The position numbers were made by a program, and so were the translations under genes. From NCBI RefSeq assembly GCF_016827595.1, contig NZ_JAECMS010000001.1:124001-188000 (forward strand): a DNA stretch of 64,000 nt, given 5' to 3'. How positions within the stretch are numbered: position 1 is the first letter of the stretch; each line of letters opens with the position of its first letter. The stretch is from Luteirhabdus pelagi. GTDB taxonomy: Bacteria > Bacteroidota > Bacteroidia > Flavobacteriales > Flavobacteriaceae. The notes beneath the pieces are model-generated. The model did no database searches and had not been told where the DNA came from. It saw only the letters and a list, made by a program, of their open reading frames with translations. Shown here in pieces: positions 8,735 through 17,523 of the stretch.

Positions 8735-9526
8735 ATGACTGCTGAAGAATTAAGAGAATCAGGATTATTAGAGCTATATGTTAGTGGCTCCTTAAGCGCC
8801 GAAGAGAAGCGAGAGGTGGAGGAACACCTACGCGAGCATCCCGAGCTTATTCGGGAGGTGGAGGAAATTGAAACTTCCATTATCTCTCTTGCTGAAAGCC
8901 TGTCACCCGCATTGCCTGCATTGATATGGTCTTCGATTATTGAACGTATTGGAGGTATTAGAACACTTCCGAAAGAAGATACTAGTACCAATTGGGGTGC
9001 CATTACGGGATGGGCAGCTGCCATATTGTGTATTGCAGGAATTTTCTGGATGTTGAACAAGAATAATTCCTTACGCGATTCGTTGCAAAAATCTGTTACG
9101 GAGACGACCGTCCTACAAGAAGAAAAGGAGGCTATTCAATCTGATCTTGCCGAGGCAGAAGAGGTGCTATCTATTATTCGATCGAAAGATTTCCGTGAAG
9201 TTACGCTTCCCGGTAACCAAGCCGTCGCTCCCAATGCCTATGCAAAGGTATATTTTAATAAAAAAGATAAAAAGGCTTATATAGATGCCACCGGACTGCC
9301 GACGCCTCCCAAAGGAAAGGTTTATCAGGTTTGGTCGCTTACCATGGAGCCACTTACGCCAACCAGTATGGGATTGTTGGACAATCTAGAGACCTCTCCT
9401 CAGAAGCTATACGAGTTTGAAGAACTTCCAGAAACGGAAGCCTTCGGAATTACACTCGAACCAGAAGGTGGTAGCGAGACGCCTACACTCGAACAGCTAT
9501 ATACGTTAGGCCAAGTACAACCATAA
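8735..9526 (+). CDS. Anti-sigma factor (RskA-like)
   Basis: 263 residues: an N-terminal cytosolic helical sigma-binding segment (about 1-80, ELRESGLLELYVSGSLSAEE), one transmembrane helix (about 88-108, WGAITGWAAAILCIAGIFWML), a coiled-coil stretch (about 110-150) and a C-terminal extracytoplasmic anti-sigma-K domain (from about 160, with AYAKVYFNKKDKKAYIDATGLP and GKVYQVWSL). It should hold the upstream ECF sigma factor at the membrane until a signal releases it. No zinc-binding HxxxCxxC motif is visible, so it is not a ZAS type. Followed by a strong hairpin. Confidence 0.88.
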   Translation: MTAEELRESGLLELYVSGSLSAEEKREVEEHLREHPELIREVEEIETSIISLAESLSPALPALIWSSIIERIGGIRTLPKEDTSTNWGAITGWAAAILCIAGIFWMLNKNNSLRDSLQKSVTETTVLQEEKEAIQSDLAEAEEVLSIIRSKDFREVTLPGNQAVAPNAYAKVYFNKKDKKAYIDATGLPTPPKGKVYQVWSLTMEPLTPTSMGLLDNLETSPQKLYEFEELPETEAFGITLEPEGGSETPTLEQLYTLGQVQP

Positions 9527-9528
9527 AA

Positions 9529-9556
9529 AAAACATCCCCCAAATCTGGGGGATGTT
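9529..9556 (-). terminator. Terminator of the TPR lipoprotein gene
   Basis: AACATCCCCC (9531-9540) pairs with GGGGGATGTT (9547-9556) around six bases. Read on the minus strand the stem runs into a T-tract, so it mainly ends the minus-strand TPR gene; it also closes the anti-sigma transcript but without a U-tract in that direction. Confidence 0.8.
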
Positions 9557-9658
9557 CAACTAACAAAAAAACCCTGAAAAAACCGGTTTAATTAGAATTA
9601 TGAAATGACCAACATTTCAAGATTCTACTATATGTACGAAGGAAAATTCCCTCTGGTT

Positions 9659-10945
9659 TTATAAATCCCTAATTTTTTTTGAAACCACCGGTCCAACTTC
9701 AAAACGTGCTCCTAATAACTCCTCTTTCAATGGGGTTACCTTTTCCTTCATTCCATTCGCTTTATATACCCGAGCACTTGTAAAAAGCGCTGTTGGCTCG
9801 TAAGTCTTGCCTTCAACATGCTTCTGTATTATGGACAACGCCGCTTCCTTGTTACCATTTTCAAGTTGCGCCAGCGCCAATAGCTGATATGTTTCTGGTG
9901 TCGCCCGATGGCTTACTTCTTCTCTAGCCAACGATAAGGCCTGTACCGGATCGGTAGCCGCTAAATATTCGATTAGGTAGGTATTGTACATATCGCCATA
10001 GCCTTCTTCCATAGCCATTTCAATAAATTTCTTCTGACATTGTAATGCTTCGCTGGGTGCATTTTCAAATTCTGCCATCTCCGCTTTCAACAACCAATAG
10101 TCTGGAGCTCTCCTCGTTTCCATAACTGAATCTATAATTCTATTGGCTTCTTCCGAATTTTCTTCATAGGAATACACAATCCAGGCAATGCTTTTCTTAG
10201 CATAAGCGTTATCTGGTTCAAGTTTGAGCGTTTTTAAATATAAATCGTAGGCTTCCTCTATCCTACCAGCATGTCCGTAGAAATCGGCAAGATTAGTATA
10301 GCTCCAAACCATAAGCGGCTTTCTGTTTGAAGCTTTCGCAATATCCTTCGCTTGTTCCATATACTTTATTGCCGAATCGAGATCACCTTTATAATCGCTC
10401 CATTTTGCCAGTCGGATTAAATAGTTGAAATCGCTCATATCCTTAATGGAGCCTAGAAATTCATTGGCCTTACTGTAATTACCCAATTCCATATGAACAT
10501 CGTATAGCATCATCTCTGTGGCCTTCTTATTATCTGGGTAGGAATACGCACTATCCAACATTGTTTTGGCTTCTTTAAAACGGTGCTGCGAGATATAATT
10601 CTTTGCAATCGACCGAAAATAGCCATCGCGGCCACGTCCAGCATTTGCTAAAGCTTGCTGTAGAAGCTTTTCTGAAGTTTGAAGCGCCTTTACATCGCCA
10701 GTCGCCTGAAAAAATCCTTCATACTCGCCGGCAAGTTTGCTTAAGGCTACGATTTGTGTGGAATCCCTTTCGAGCCTATCTGACCAAAATTTCTGGTTTT
10801 GTTCGATGCGATCTTTGGTGGGAGTGTTGGTAGCCAGATATCCTTCATAATCATTCTTAGCCGTTACCTGTTCGGTATGTTTCGTGTCACTACACGAATT
10901 TAGCAATGCAATAAGAAAAAGGGTGAGATATAGTTTCTTCATCAT
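9659..10945 (-). CDS. Tetratricopeptide repeat lipoprotein
   Basis: 428 residues. Lipoprotein signal with lipobox LLNSC near residues 15-19, then helical repeats of TPR type (EEAYDLYLKTLKLEPDNAYAKK, LDSAIKYMEQAKDIAKAS, QALSLAREEVSHRATPETY). TPRs mediate protein-protein contacts; being lipid-anchored it would sit in the periplasm or outer membrane. It lies downstream of the two DUF4331 genes on the same strand, but a terminator at 10961-10993 separates them, so it may be partly independent. Similar TPR proteins accompany DUF4331 genes elsewhere; the shared function is unknown. Confidence 0.85.
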   Translation of the reverse strand: MMKKLYLTLFLIALLNSCSDTKHTEQVTAKNDYEGYLATNTPTKDRIEQNQKFWSDRLERDSTQIVALSKLAGEYEGFFQATGDVKALQTSEKLLQQALANAGRGRDGYFRSIAKNYISQHRFKEAKTMLDSAYSYPDNKKATEMMLYDVHMELGNYSKANEFLGSIKDMSDFNYLIRLAKWSDYKGDLDSAIKYMEQAKDIAKASNRKPLMVWSYTNLADFYGHAGRIEEAYDLYLKTLKLEPDNAYAKKSIAWIVYSYEENSEEANRIIDSVMETRRAPDYWLLKAEMAEFENAPSEALQCQKKFIEMAMEEGYGDMYNTYLIEYLAATDPVQALSLAREEVSHRATPETYQLLALAQLENGNKEAALSIIQKHVEGKTYEPTALFTSARVYKANGMKEKVTPLKEELLGARFEVGPVVSKKIRDL

Positions 10946-10960
10946 ATTAGGTTTTAAATA

Positions 10961-10993
10961 AAAAAGAGAACTTGTAACAAAGTTCTCTTTTTA
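10961..10993 (-). terminator. Terminator after the DUF4331 gene pair
   Basis: AAAAAGAGAACTT and AAGTTCTCTTTTT form a 13-base stem with a short loop, immediately downstream of the minus-strand gene 11020-11643. T-rich on both strands. Confidence 0.82.
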
Positions 10994-11019
10994 AAATTAT
11001 TCAAACACATAATGTGTCT

Positions 11020-11643
11020 TTAATTAGCTGCTACAACATATGGGAATGAAGCTGAAAAATTAGCATCATTGCTATCCACAAAGTCGGACGTTAGCATTGG
11101 GTTCTCTGAACCGTCTGGACCTCCGAAGATGAGCAATAATGAGATATCAATAACATCATCCTGCAACGTTCTACCGGTTAATACCTGTGTTCCATTGAAA
11201 TACGATGTAGTTCCGGTTTCAGCTACCCAAAGTACATCGCTAGCCAATACGGTCGTAAAGGTAGTCGCATCTAATCCAAGTGCATTTGTTGTATATCCAG
11301 GATTTAACGATAGTAACTTATTTTCAAAGTCTGGCTGAAATTGAGACTGCATGTTGGATGGAGTTGTAACATTGAATTCATCCTTCATACCATCGGTACC
11401 AAAAACGGTATTAATCCCTGGTCGTCCCATTTGGTCTTCTTGGGCATATGTTCCTTCAAATGCCGTAGCACAAGGTCCACAAGCGGTTCCGCCGCAATCA
11501 ACGCCTGTTTCATCGCCATTCTGAATACCATCATTACAAGTAGCATCCGCTATTATTACATTATCATCGTCATCAGAGCATTGTACAAAGGCCAATGAGG
11601 CTACCAATGCTATTGAAATGGTTATATATTTTGAAAATTTCAT
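11020..11643 (-). CDS. DUF4331-type C-terminal half, lipoprotein
   Basis: 207 residues. Lipoprotein signal with lipobox ending in VQCSDDDD, then a Cys-rich linker (TCNDGIQNGDETGVDCGG) common in Bacteroidota surface lipoproteins, then sequence resembling the C-terminal half of DUF4331 proteins: GRPGINTVF near residue 75 and LTGRTLQDDVIDISLLLIFGG near 155-175. The gene directly upstream (30 bases away, same strand) carries the N-terminal half. Function of DUF4331 is unknown. The half-family assignment rests on recalled motifs, and an independent lipoprotein family is the alternative. Confidence 0.72.
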   Translation of the reverse strand: MKFSKYITISIALVASLAFVQCSDDDDNVIIADATCNDGIQNGDETGVDCGGTACGPCATAFEGTYAQEDQMGRPGINTVFGTDGMKDEFNVTTPSNMQSQFQPDFENKLLSLNPGYTTNALGLDATTFTTVLASDVLWVAETGTTSYFNGTQVLTGRTLQDDVIDISLLLIFGGPDGSENPMLTSDFVDSNDANFSASFPYVVAAN

Positions 11644-11673
11644 ATTCGATATATTTTTAAATTTTGTTTCAGT

Positions 11674-12366
11674 TTATTGCTTTCTCTTCGATTCTACCCA
11701 CGTGTTATAGATTGGGGTATCAGGCATTAGTGGATTGGCTCCAGTAGCTCCTGGCCCTAACATTGATTTAGGTACTTCAACCACTACAGAAAGCACATTG
11801 GTTCCCGCAAAAGTATCGGTTCCTGGATCTTCAAAGCCATCGGAATTTCCCGCTACCACTTCGTTATATTGGTCGAAATCAAAATAGAACGGATCTTCAC
11901 GAGGTCCTGCAAAAAACATCATACCATTGTTCTCGGCGGTTTCCACGCTATCGACTGTTGAAATTTTTACGCTGTTTCGTACCGCATCGGTATCGATGAC
12001 ACTTGTAAGTCCGGTGTTATTACTTCCCGTTTGGACTGGACCAAAGAAATACATCGAATCGTTTCTGCGAATCATCTGTATTACCAAATCTTCAACAAGG
12101 TCATTATCCCTATCAATATTGATTTCCAACAATACGTTTTCATCAAACTCTGCTTGATCAGTACTTCCAGGGGCTAACAGTCCTTGAACATTTGTTACGA
12201 ATACCAAGTTATCGGTATTCTGGCCTTGGAAGGCGTAAAAGTCCGTAATGTCAGATTCGCTTCCCGCTACCGCTGGCGCATCGATGTGATCGGCGGCAAC
12301 AAAAATAGCTGCCACAACTACTATCCCGATTCCGGCAATAGCTGCTAATAGTTTCGTTCTTTTCAT
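11674..12366 (-). CDS. DUF4331-type N-terminal half, exported protein
   Basis: 230 residues from the ATG at 12366 (MKRTKLLAAIAG); the open frame has a further ATG at 12399 that would put charged residues before the signal peptide. Signal peptide with hydrophobic GIGIVVVAAIFVA, then the hallmark ADHIDAPA of DUF4331, DITDFYAF, a strand with DRDNDLVEDLVIQMI, FAGPREDPFYFDFDQYN and GTNVLSVVVEVPKSML. The chain ends where full-length family members would continue into the C-terminal half, which is encoded by the next gene. Lies 3 kb from an ECF sigma/anti-sigma pair; a link is possible but not shown. Confidence 0.82.
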   Translation of the reverse strand: MKRTKLLAAIAGIGIVVVAAIFVAADHIDAPAVAGSESDITDFYAFQGQNTDNLVFVTNVQGLLAPGSTDQAEFDENVLLEINIDRDNDLVEDLVIQMIRRNDSMYFFGPVQTGSNNTGLTSVIDTDAVRNSVKISTVDSVETAENNGMMFFAGPREDPFYFDFDQYNEVVAGNSDGFEDPGTDTFAGTNVLSVVVEVPKSMLGPGATGANPLMPDTPIYNTWVESKRKQ

Positions 12367-12449
12367 AGTTTTTGGTTTATTGATTATTTTTATCTTCACC
12401 TATAGTTACGCTTAAAATACAGCTATGGTTTTCCAATGCGTGTTAATCT

Positions 12450-12479
12450 TGTGTTAACCCTTGGTTTTTATAATTTTGA
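12450..12479 (+). promoter_or_regulatory. Promoter of the LETM1-related gene
   Basis: TTG (12450-12452), 19 bases, then TAATTTTG (12472-12479): a full match to the Bacteroidota promoter consensus. The ATG is 34 bases downstream. Confidence 0.75.
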
Positions 12480-12513
12480 CTTCTTTGTAACTTCGTACTA
12501 AATATACTCCTTT

Positions 12514-13737
12514 ATGAATCCTTCGGCATCGGGCTGGATCCCTAAATTCTTGTTTTTGTTGAAGGAAGGTTCACTGACATTCGAATTTGATACCAATCAG
12601 GATTTTTATAGGAAGCTTCGCACTACTGGATTTTTATATGGGTGGTCCGTTTCGACTGTAACTGAAGGTGTCTTCACACAAATTTCTCCCACAAAAGAAG
12701 AATTGACCAAGATCAATCTTCTTTCAAGTCTTTTATTTGTTCACAATACGGACCGAATCTTGAAAGATCCTGCAGCGGCTATTATCCAATTGGTAACTTT
12801 TTATAAGGAATTGGATAAAGAACATAGAAGTTGGCTTCAGCTTTTTCAACTTCGTCAGCAGCCTTCTACTACCTTAGAAAAAATCTTATCTGCACGATTA
12901 CATGAGCGAAGTTGGATGGAGAAGAAAAATGTAACCTCACTCCTCACTTACACCTTACTATTTTTAGATGTGTTACGGTATGAGGACTATTTGCGTAATG
13001 ACAATTCGATTAGCGAATACTCCAAGTTATTGGAAAGCAGCGTTATAAATTGTTGTTATTTGGCATTACGGTCCAAAAAACAAAAAAGGAAATACGATCA
13101 TCTTCTAATCGATTTATTTGAATCATCTTCCGAATATCTCACCGAAAAAACCACGGGGATGGAGATCGTTACCCTAGAACACGTTGGATATCTCTCTGAC
13201 GCTGATTACCTAACGCGACTGTTTATCCTAGAGGTTTGCTGTTTGGCGGTTTGGGATGATCGGAAGATTGATGAAAAAGAAGCTCAGTTTTTAGGCGAGT
13301 TAGCTGAACTACTCCAACTTCCTCTTGAAATGGTTGGTCAATGTCTCGAATATCTAAAACAGTTTTCCGACAAACACGCCACTAAGATTAGTCTGTTTGA
13401 ATACGACCACCCTGTTAAGCAATTGTATAAAGAATCGTCTCAAACCGTGCGTTTACTGATCATTCGAAACCAAAAACGGTTGCGAAAGGAATTGGAAGAA
13501 AGCGGCGAATTATTGGTATTGTTGAGTCAGAGTACCATTCGCGATCTTTCCAAAGATGAGAAAAGGCAAGTCCGCGAACAATTGTTGGACATATGTAAAA
13601 GTATTCCCTCCCTAACGGTATTTTTATTGCCTGGCGGTTCCTTGCTCTTACCATTGCTTATAAAATTCATTCCAGAATTGCTTCCGTCGGCCTTTCAAGA
13701 GAATCGTATTTCAAAAGGAAAAAAAGGGAAAGCGTAG
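12514..13737 (+). CDS. LETM1-related biofilm-associated family protein
   Basis: 407 residues, no signal peptide. The C-terminal part (about 330-395) resembles the LETM1 domain: LSKDEKRQVREQLLDICKSI followed by PSLTVFLLPGGSLLLPLLIKFIPELLP, a hydrophobic segment that could enter the membrane. A middle region (about 230-290) looks like an acidic helical TerB-like fold (LEVCCLAVWDDRKIDEKEAQFLGELAELL). This combination is annotated in Flavobacteriia as LETM1-related biofilm-associated protein; the molecular function is not established. Its own promoter is visible upstream, and the SRP RNA gene converges from the other side. Confidence 0.78.
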   Translation: MNPSASGWIPKFLFLLKEGSLTFEFDTNQDFYRKLRTTGFLYGWSVSTVTEGVFTQISPTKEELTKINLLSSLLFVHNTDRILKDPAAAIIQLVTFYKELDKEHRSWLQLFQLRQQPSTTLEKILSARLHERSWMEKKNVTSLLTYTLLFLDVLRYEDYLRNDNSISEYSKLLESSVINCCYLALRSKKQKRKYDHLLIDLFESSSEYLTEKTTGMEIVTLEHVGYLSDADYLTRLFILEVCCLAVWDDRKIDEKEAQFLGELAELLQLPLEMVGQCLEYLKQFSDKHATKISLFEYDHPVKQLYKESSQTVRLLIIRNQKRLRKELEESGELLVLLSQSTIRDLSKDEKRQVREQLLDICKSIPSLTVFLLPGGSLLLPLLIKFIPELLPSAFQENRISKGKKGKA

Positions 13738-13772
13738 GATAACGAAACCTTCGAAAAAAGGCATAAAAAAAT

Positions 13773-13866
13773 GGCAAGCTACCTACATCGCACCGCTACG
13801 ACCGTTTACCCTTGCTGCGTTCCCGCCCTGGGGGATTCAACGGGAGCTGGTCGTGTAGGACTTGCC
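13773..13866 (-). ncRNA. ffs: Bacterial small signal recognition particle RNA (4.5S)
   Basis: The minus strand begins GGCAAGTCC and ends GGTAGCTTGCC, closing a long hairpin. Between them lie the conserved SRP apical elements: GGGCGGGAACGCAGCAAGGG matches the symmetric/asymmetric loop region bound by Ffh, and GATGTAG matches the usual 3' arm. A T-run follows immediately on the minus strand as terminator, and an ideal promoter precedes it. With Ffh and FtsY it directs ribosomes making membrane proteins to the Sec machinery. Ends are given to a few bases. Confidence 0.93.
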
Positions 13867-13870
13867 GATG

Positions 13871-13900
13871 CAAAGATACGGGATTTTCAATGTTTCACAA
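13871..13900 (-). promoter_or_regulatory. Promoter of the SRP RNA gene
   Basis: On the minus strand TTG (13900-13898), a 19-base spacer, then TATCTTTG (13878-13871): a full consensus Bacteroidota promoter a few bases before the RNA 5' end. Confidence 0.85.
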
Positions 13901-13955
13901 GTGGTTTTTCCTTCAAATTTTAATAGCTATCTTGCCAACAAAAGAACCTATTTTA

Positions 13956-15008
13956 ATGAGACCTGCTATCTTATTTAGTATCACCCTACTAACACTGCTG
14001 CTTCACTCCTGCGGCGATGAGCGACTTCCTGAAGACACCTTTCAGCTTCGGATCGCAAATGCACAAACCACTTATAAACCTTCCAATACATTGAAGGTTT
14101 CCATCGATTCCAAACAACAAGCTACAATAGACTCCATTCAATATTCATTCGATGGCACTTCAATTTCAGCAAATACTGCTAATACTGAAGTTGAGATTCC
14201 TTTGGCTCAAGAAAAACTGGGCAAGCGTAAGCTTACCGCTACAATATTTTCTGAAGGTGAATCCTACGAAGCACAAACTGAAATTACGCTACTTTCGCCT
14301 GTAAAGCCTACACTCTATTTGTATGAAATTCTTGAGACATATCCCCATGACCCGCAGGCGTATACACAGGGATTGGAATTTGAAAACGATACCTTGTATG
14401 AAAGCACCGGTAGACGCAAATACTCAAGCCTTCGAAAAACGGATTATAAAACAGGAGAGGTTATTTCTAAAATTGACTTAGACGATCAATATTTTGGTGA
14501 AGGGTTGACCATAATGAACAATACGCTGTATCAACTTACATGGCAATCGGGGAAAGGATTTGTGTATTCGCTACAGCCTTTTGAACAGATAGATTCCTTT
14601 GTTTATAACAAAAGTAAAGAAGGATGGGGCCTTTGCAACGACGGAAAGCTGTTGTATAAAAGTGACGGTACCGAGCGTATTTGGACGCTTGACCCGAAAA
14701 CCCTGGAAGAACAGTCTTATATTGAAATTTATACCAATACGAGTCGTATTCCTAGAGTGAATGAATTAGAGTGGGTGGAAGGGAAAATTTATGCGAATGT
14801 CTACCAACAAGGCTCTATTGCTATCGTGAATCCAGCATCAGGCGCGGTGGAAGGCGTCATCGATTTGACCGATCTTATCGATAACGTTACAGCCACTCCC
14901 GATCGCGACGTCCTAAATGGAATTGCCTATAAAGGTGAAAAAGATATTTTATATATCACTGGGAAGAATTGGGACAAGCTCTTTAAAGTCCGTATCTATC
15001 CGAAATAA
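13956..15008 (+). CDS. Glutaminyl-peptide cyclotransferase-like lipoprotein
   Basis: 350 residues from the ATG at 13956; the frame is open further upstream but that part overlaps the SRP RNA. Lipobox LLLHSC near residue 15, a beta-rich N-terminal domain (about 20-115), then the glutamine cyclotransferase beta-propeller: YPHDPQAYTQGLEF, TGRRKYSSLRK, DDQYFGEGLTIMNNTLYQLTW, EGWGLCNDGKLLYKSDGT, LNGIAY and ITGKNWDKLFKVRI. Plant-type glutaminyl cyclases convert N-terminal Gln to pyroglutamate; a periplasmic lipoprotein form is common in Bacteroidota, where T9SS cargo often carry pyroglutamate N-termini. It ends 4 bases before a convergent gene. Confidence 0.92.
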   Translation: MRPAILFSITLLTLLLHSCGDERLPEDTFQLRIANAQTTYKPSNTLKVSIDSKQQATIDSIQYSFDGTSISANTANTEVEIPLAQEKLGKRKLTATIFSEGESYEAQTEITLLSPVKPTLYLYEILETYPHDPQAYTQGLEFENDTLYESTGRRKYSSLRKTDYKTGEVISKIDLDDQYFGEGLTIMNNTLYQLTWQSGKGFVYSLQPFEQIDSFVYNKSKEGWGLCNDGKLLYKSDGTERIWTLDPKTLEEQSYIEIYTNTSRIPRVNELEWVEGKIYANVYQQGSIAIVNPASGAVEGVIDLTDLIDNVTATPDRDVLNGIAYKGEKDILYITGKNWDKLFKVRIYPK

Positions 15009-15012
15009 CCGA

Positions 15013-15804
15013 TTATCTAGGTACTACTTCGGCACTATCAGGTTTTTTAAAAACGGAGGGTTCCAGCTCGGTTTCAGTAATGGACCTATTTAGAAAGGTA
15101 ATCGAATTTCGCTTTACCTTTGGCTTATTCCCTTCCACCGTATACCAACTAATCGTTTTTGGCAGTAGTAAGCCGTTTACGGGTTTCCATTCATCATATT
15201 TTACGAAGTGCCAATCGCCGCTTTTAATGTTATTTCGATAGGTAACCGTATACCCTACCCATTCCATACGATGCGTTTCAGGATCTGAATACAAAATATA
15301 TTCATCGCGAGAAGAATCGCCTATTCCATCCTCATAGGAAATTTTAAAAGCGTTGTACTTTTCGCCGAGCAATTCATGTATGCCTAAAGGGGTATAAACG
15401 ATTCCTTCATCGGCTAGTACAAATGGCATCGCATAGAAATAGAACATCAAGTTATGATAAAAGCGAGCATTGCCTTGATATCCATAGTCCTCATGGTTTA
15501 GCAACCACACCGCTTCCCCATCGTAACCGATGGCCCAGGCGGATGTTTCAATCTTGGTAAGCCGTTTTGGCAACGAGACCGTATGGGTTTCATCTACACC
15601 TGGCACTTCAATAAAGAAACAAAGGTTCTTCATCCTTTTCCAACGGTCAAGGCCGCCGTGCGCATCAAAAACCTTGGATAAATTTTCAGGAAACTGTTCT
15701 GCAGGAGTAGTGTCTGGGTCCGCTTCAACACCCGATTCGGTTTCAAAATTTTTACAGGAAACAACTATTATAATTAAGAATGATAGGGATAGAATTCTTC
15801 TCAT
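15013..15804 (-). CDS. DUF6503-like lipoprotein
   Basis: 263 residues, lipobox VVSC near residue 17, then a repeat-free beta-rich domain with FDAHGGLDRWKRMKNLCFFI and WYTVEGNKPKVKRNSITFLN. FDAHGGLDxWxxxxxL at the start of the mature domain is typical of the DUF6503/LolA-fold-like lipoproteins of Flavobacteriia. The function is unknown; a lipid or lipoprotein-binding fold is only inferred from the resemblance. Ends 4 bases from the convergent glutaminyl cyclase-like gene. Confidence 0.68.
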   Translation of the reverse strand: MRRILSLSFLIIIVVSCKNFETESGVEADPDTTPAEQFPENLSKVFDAHGGLDRWKRMKNLCFFIEVPGVDETHTVSLPKRLTKIETSAWAIGYDGEAVWLLNHEDYGYQGNARFYHNLMFYFYAMPFVLADEGIVYTPLGIHELLGEKYNAFKISYEDGIGDSSRDEYILYSDPETHRMEWVGYTVTYRNNIKSGDWHFVKYDEWKPVNGLLLPKTISWYTVEGNKPKVKRNSITFLNRSITETELEPSVFKKPDSAEVVPR

Positions 15805-15874
15805 AAAAAATGAAATCAGAATCCTTAAAACTAATCATTTCTAAGTATCGTCCCTACAAATATGCTTAGATTAA

Positions 15875-17437
15875 CTATTGTTTCACAACTTTGAAGGTTT
15901 GGGAAGCCCCATCCATTTCTACCGTAATAAAATACAGCGCGGCAGGCAGAGCCGAAAGATCTAACTTATTCATGTTTTCCTCACCTTTCATCACCATTAT
16001 TAATTGGCCTTTCATGTTTACAACAGCAATACGTTGAATATGATGTGTTTTGCTTTCGATAGTCAATATTTCTTGAAACGGATTAGGATACACTTGAAGC
16101 GATCTTATACCTGTTTCCGAGACCGACATTACAAACCCAACTTCCGGATCCAAAAAATCTGGAATACCATTAGAATTTGTATCATCGTCTAAGGGATTCC
16201 CATTTTGGTTATAATCTTCATATTTGGTGAGAATTCCGTCATCGTCATCATCATTGTCCAAATAGTTTTCTAGCCCATCGCCATCGGTATCTATAGCATC
16301 CTGAGGACCAAATCCAGCACCAATGCCCAAAATCTCAATGCTTGTGTTTACGGAATCGTTATCATCATCTGGATCAAGAAAGTCGGGGATCCCGTCATTA
16401 TCGGAATCCGTACTAGATAAAAATCCATTTCCAACATAGTCCTCTTCTCCATTCATGATCCCGTCATTATCGGAATCGGCCAAGCAACTCACTAAGTCCA
16501 AAGTCACTTCGGAAATATCATAAAGACCATCGCTATTTTCAACCCTAGCATAAATAATTTCAGGATTTTGGGAATTTTGATAAGGGCTAATTAATGCATT
16601 TACGTTATCACTTGCATCTAGAAATGTAGCATGATAGGTCACCATCACATCGGTTTGGTTATCGATTACAAATGGTGTAATCATGGGCAAATCAAAATTC
16701 TCAACACCATCATCTTCTGCATCGCAAATACTTATGGTAGCGTCGAAAGCCTCAACGGTTGTGCCTTGATAATAGGAAAAGCTCCATGCTTCATTCGTAG
16801 TTTCCCAAGGTGAGTTGGAAGTGTTTCTTCCTGGAGCTGCAAGCCCTTGATTACCATCACTATTAATAATCCCTACAACAGCTTTACCACCATTCCATGC
16901 AGTACAGGCTGGTTTATCTGCAATATATACTTCGATAGTATTAGTTGTTTCATAAAGAACTACTTGAAAGGTTACTATAAATTCATTACATGAAATTGAG
17001 TATAATACCTGATTATTGAAATTACAAACAAAACGTCTATTTGGTGCCGTGCCATATATGCCATAGGTAATTTCACTATCTGGGTTTACACCGCCATCCA
17101 TATCTGTATATACAGGGAAAATACTATTTAGAATAGGGAACTCGGGATTCGGCACGTCATCGTCGAAATTCCATTCACAATTTCCTCCTGCTAGGTTAAA
17201 ATCGAAACTCAACACCCCATTGGTACCTATAATAATCTGATTGTACTGGTTACCATAAAAATTAAAATCAAACCCAATATCTATCTCATCCGTGAAGAAG
17301 TCGTCAATATTTGCTACACTTACTCCTTGACTAGGCGAATTAGGAGGATTATATCCAATGGACTGTACTGTATAGTCCTGAGCATAAAAAAAATGGGTTG
17401 ATATAATGTATAATAAAAGAAGTGAAAATCTTTTCAT
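15875..17437 (-). CDS. T9SS-exported protein with TSP3-type calcium repeats (paralogue A)
   Basis: 520 residues. Signal peptide (ends YAQ near residue 19), an N-terminal beta domain with PPNSPSQGVSVANIDDFFT and FDFNFYGNQYNQIIIGTNGV like adhesin-type domains, then thrombospondin type 3 calcium motifs (SDNDGIMNGEED, SDNDGIPDFLDPDDDND, DTDGDGLENYLDNDDDDDG, DDDTNSNGIPDFLD at about 325-435), and a C-terminal T9SS type A sorting domain (VYPNPFQEIL ... YFITVEMDG ... KVVKQ). Surface or secreted, ligand unknown. It shares its C-terminal layout with the gene behind it, which points to tandem duplication. A -7 box TAAATTTG lies at 17507-17500 on the minus strand. Confidence 0.88.
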   Translation of the reverse strand: MKRFSLLLLYIISTHFFYAQDYTVQSIGYNPPNSPSQGVSVANIDDFFTDEIDIGFDFNFYGNQYNQIIIGTNGVLSFDFNLAGGNCEWNFDDDVPNPEFPILNSIFPVYTDMDGGVNPDSEITYGIYGTAPNRRFVCNFNNQVLYSISCNEFIVTFQVVLYETTNTIEVYIADKPACTAWNGGKAVVGIINSDGNQGLAAPGRNTSNSPWETTNEAWSFSYYQGTTVEAFDATISICDAEDDGVENFDLPMITPFVIDNQTDVMVTYHATFLDASDNVNALISPYQNSQNPEIIYARVENSDGLYDISEVTLDLVSCLADSDNDGIMNGEEDYVGNGFLSSTDSDNDGIPDFLDPDDDNDSVNTSIEILGIGAGFGPQDAIDTDGDGLENYLDNDDDDDGILTKYEDYNQNGNPLDDDTNSNGIPDFLDPEVGFVMSVSETGIRSLQVYPNPFQEILTIESKTHHIQRIAVVNMKGQLIMVMKGEENMNKLDLSALPAALYFITVEMDGASQTFKVVKQ

Positions 17438-17499
17438 AATTTAATAAATGAGTGAAAAATGAAATCGTCTCTTCAAGTTTCTATCAATGCTGGACGACG

Positions 17500-17507
17500 C
17501 AAATTTA
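17500..17507 (-). promoter_or_regulatory. Candidate -7 box upstream of T9SS protein A
   Basis: TAAATTTG on the minus strand fits TAnnTTTG and lies 63 bases before the ATG. No TTG at the expected -33 spacing, so only half of the promoter is supported. Confidence 0.4.
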
Positions 17508-17523
17508 TATTTTTTTATTTGAG

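Noticed and set aside
8464-9060. 198-aa minus-strand frame across the sigma/anti-sigma genes
   Set aside because: It is antisense to two clearly recognised genes, and its product shows no family or signal features.
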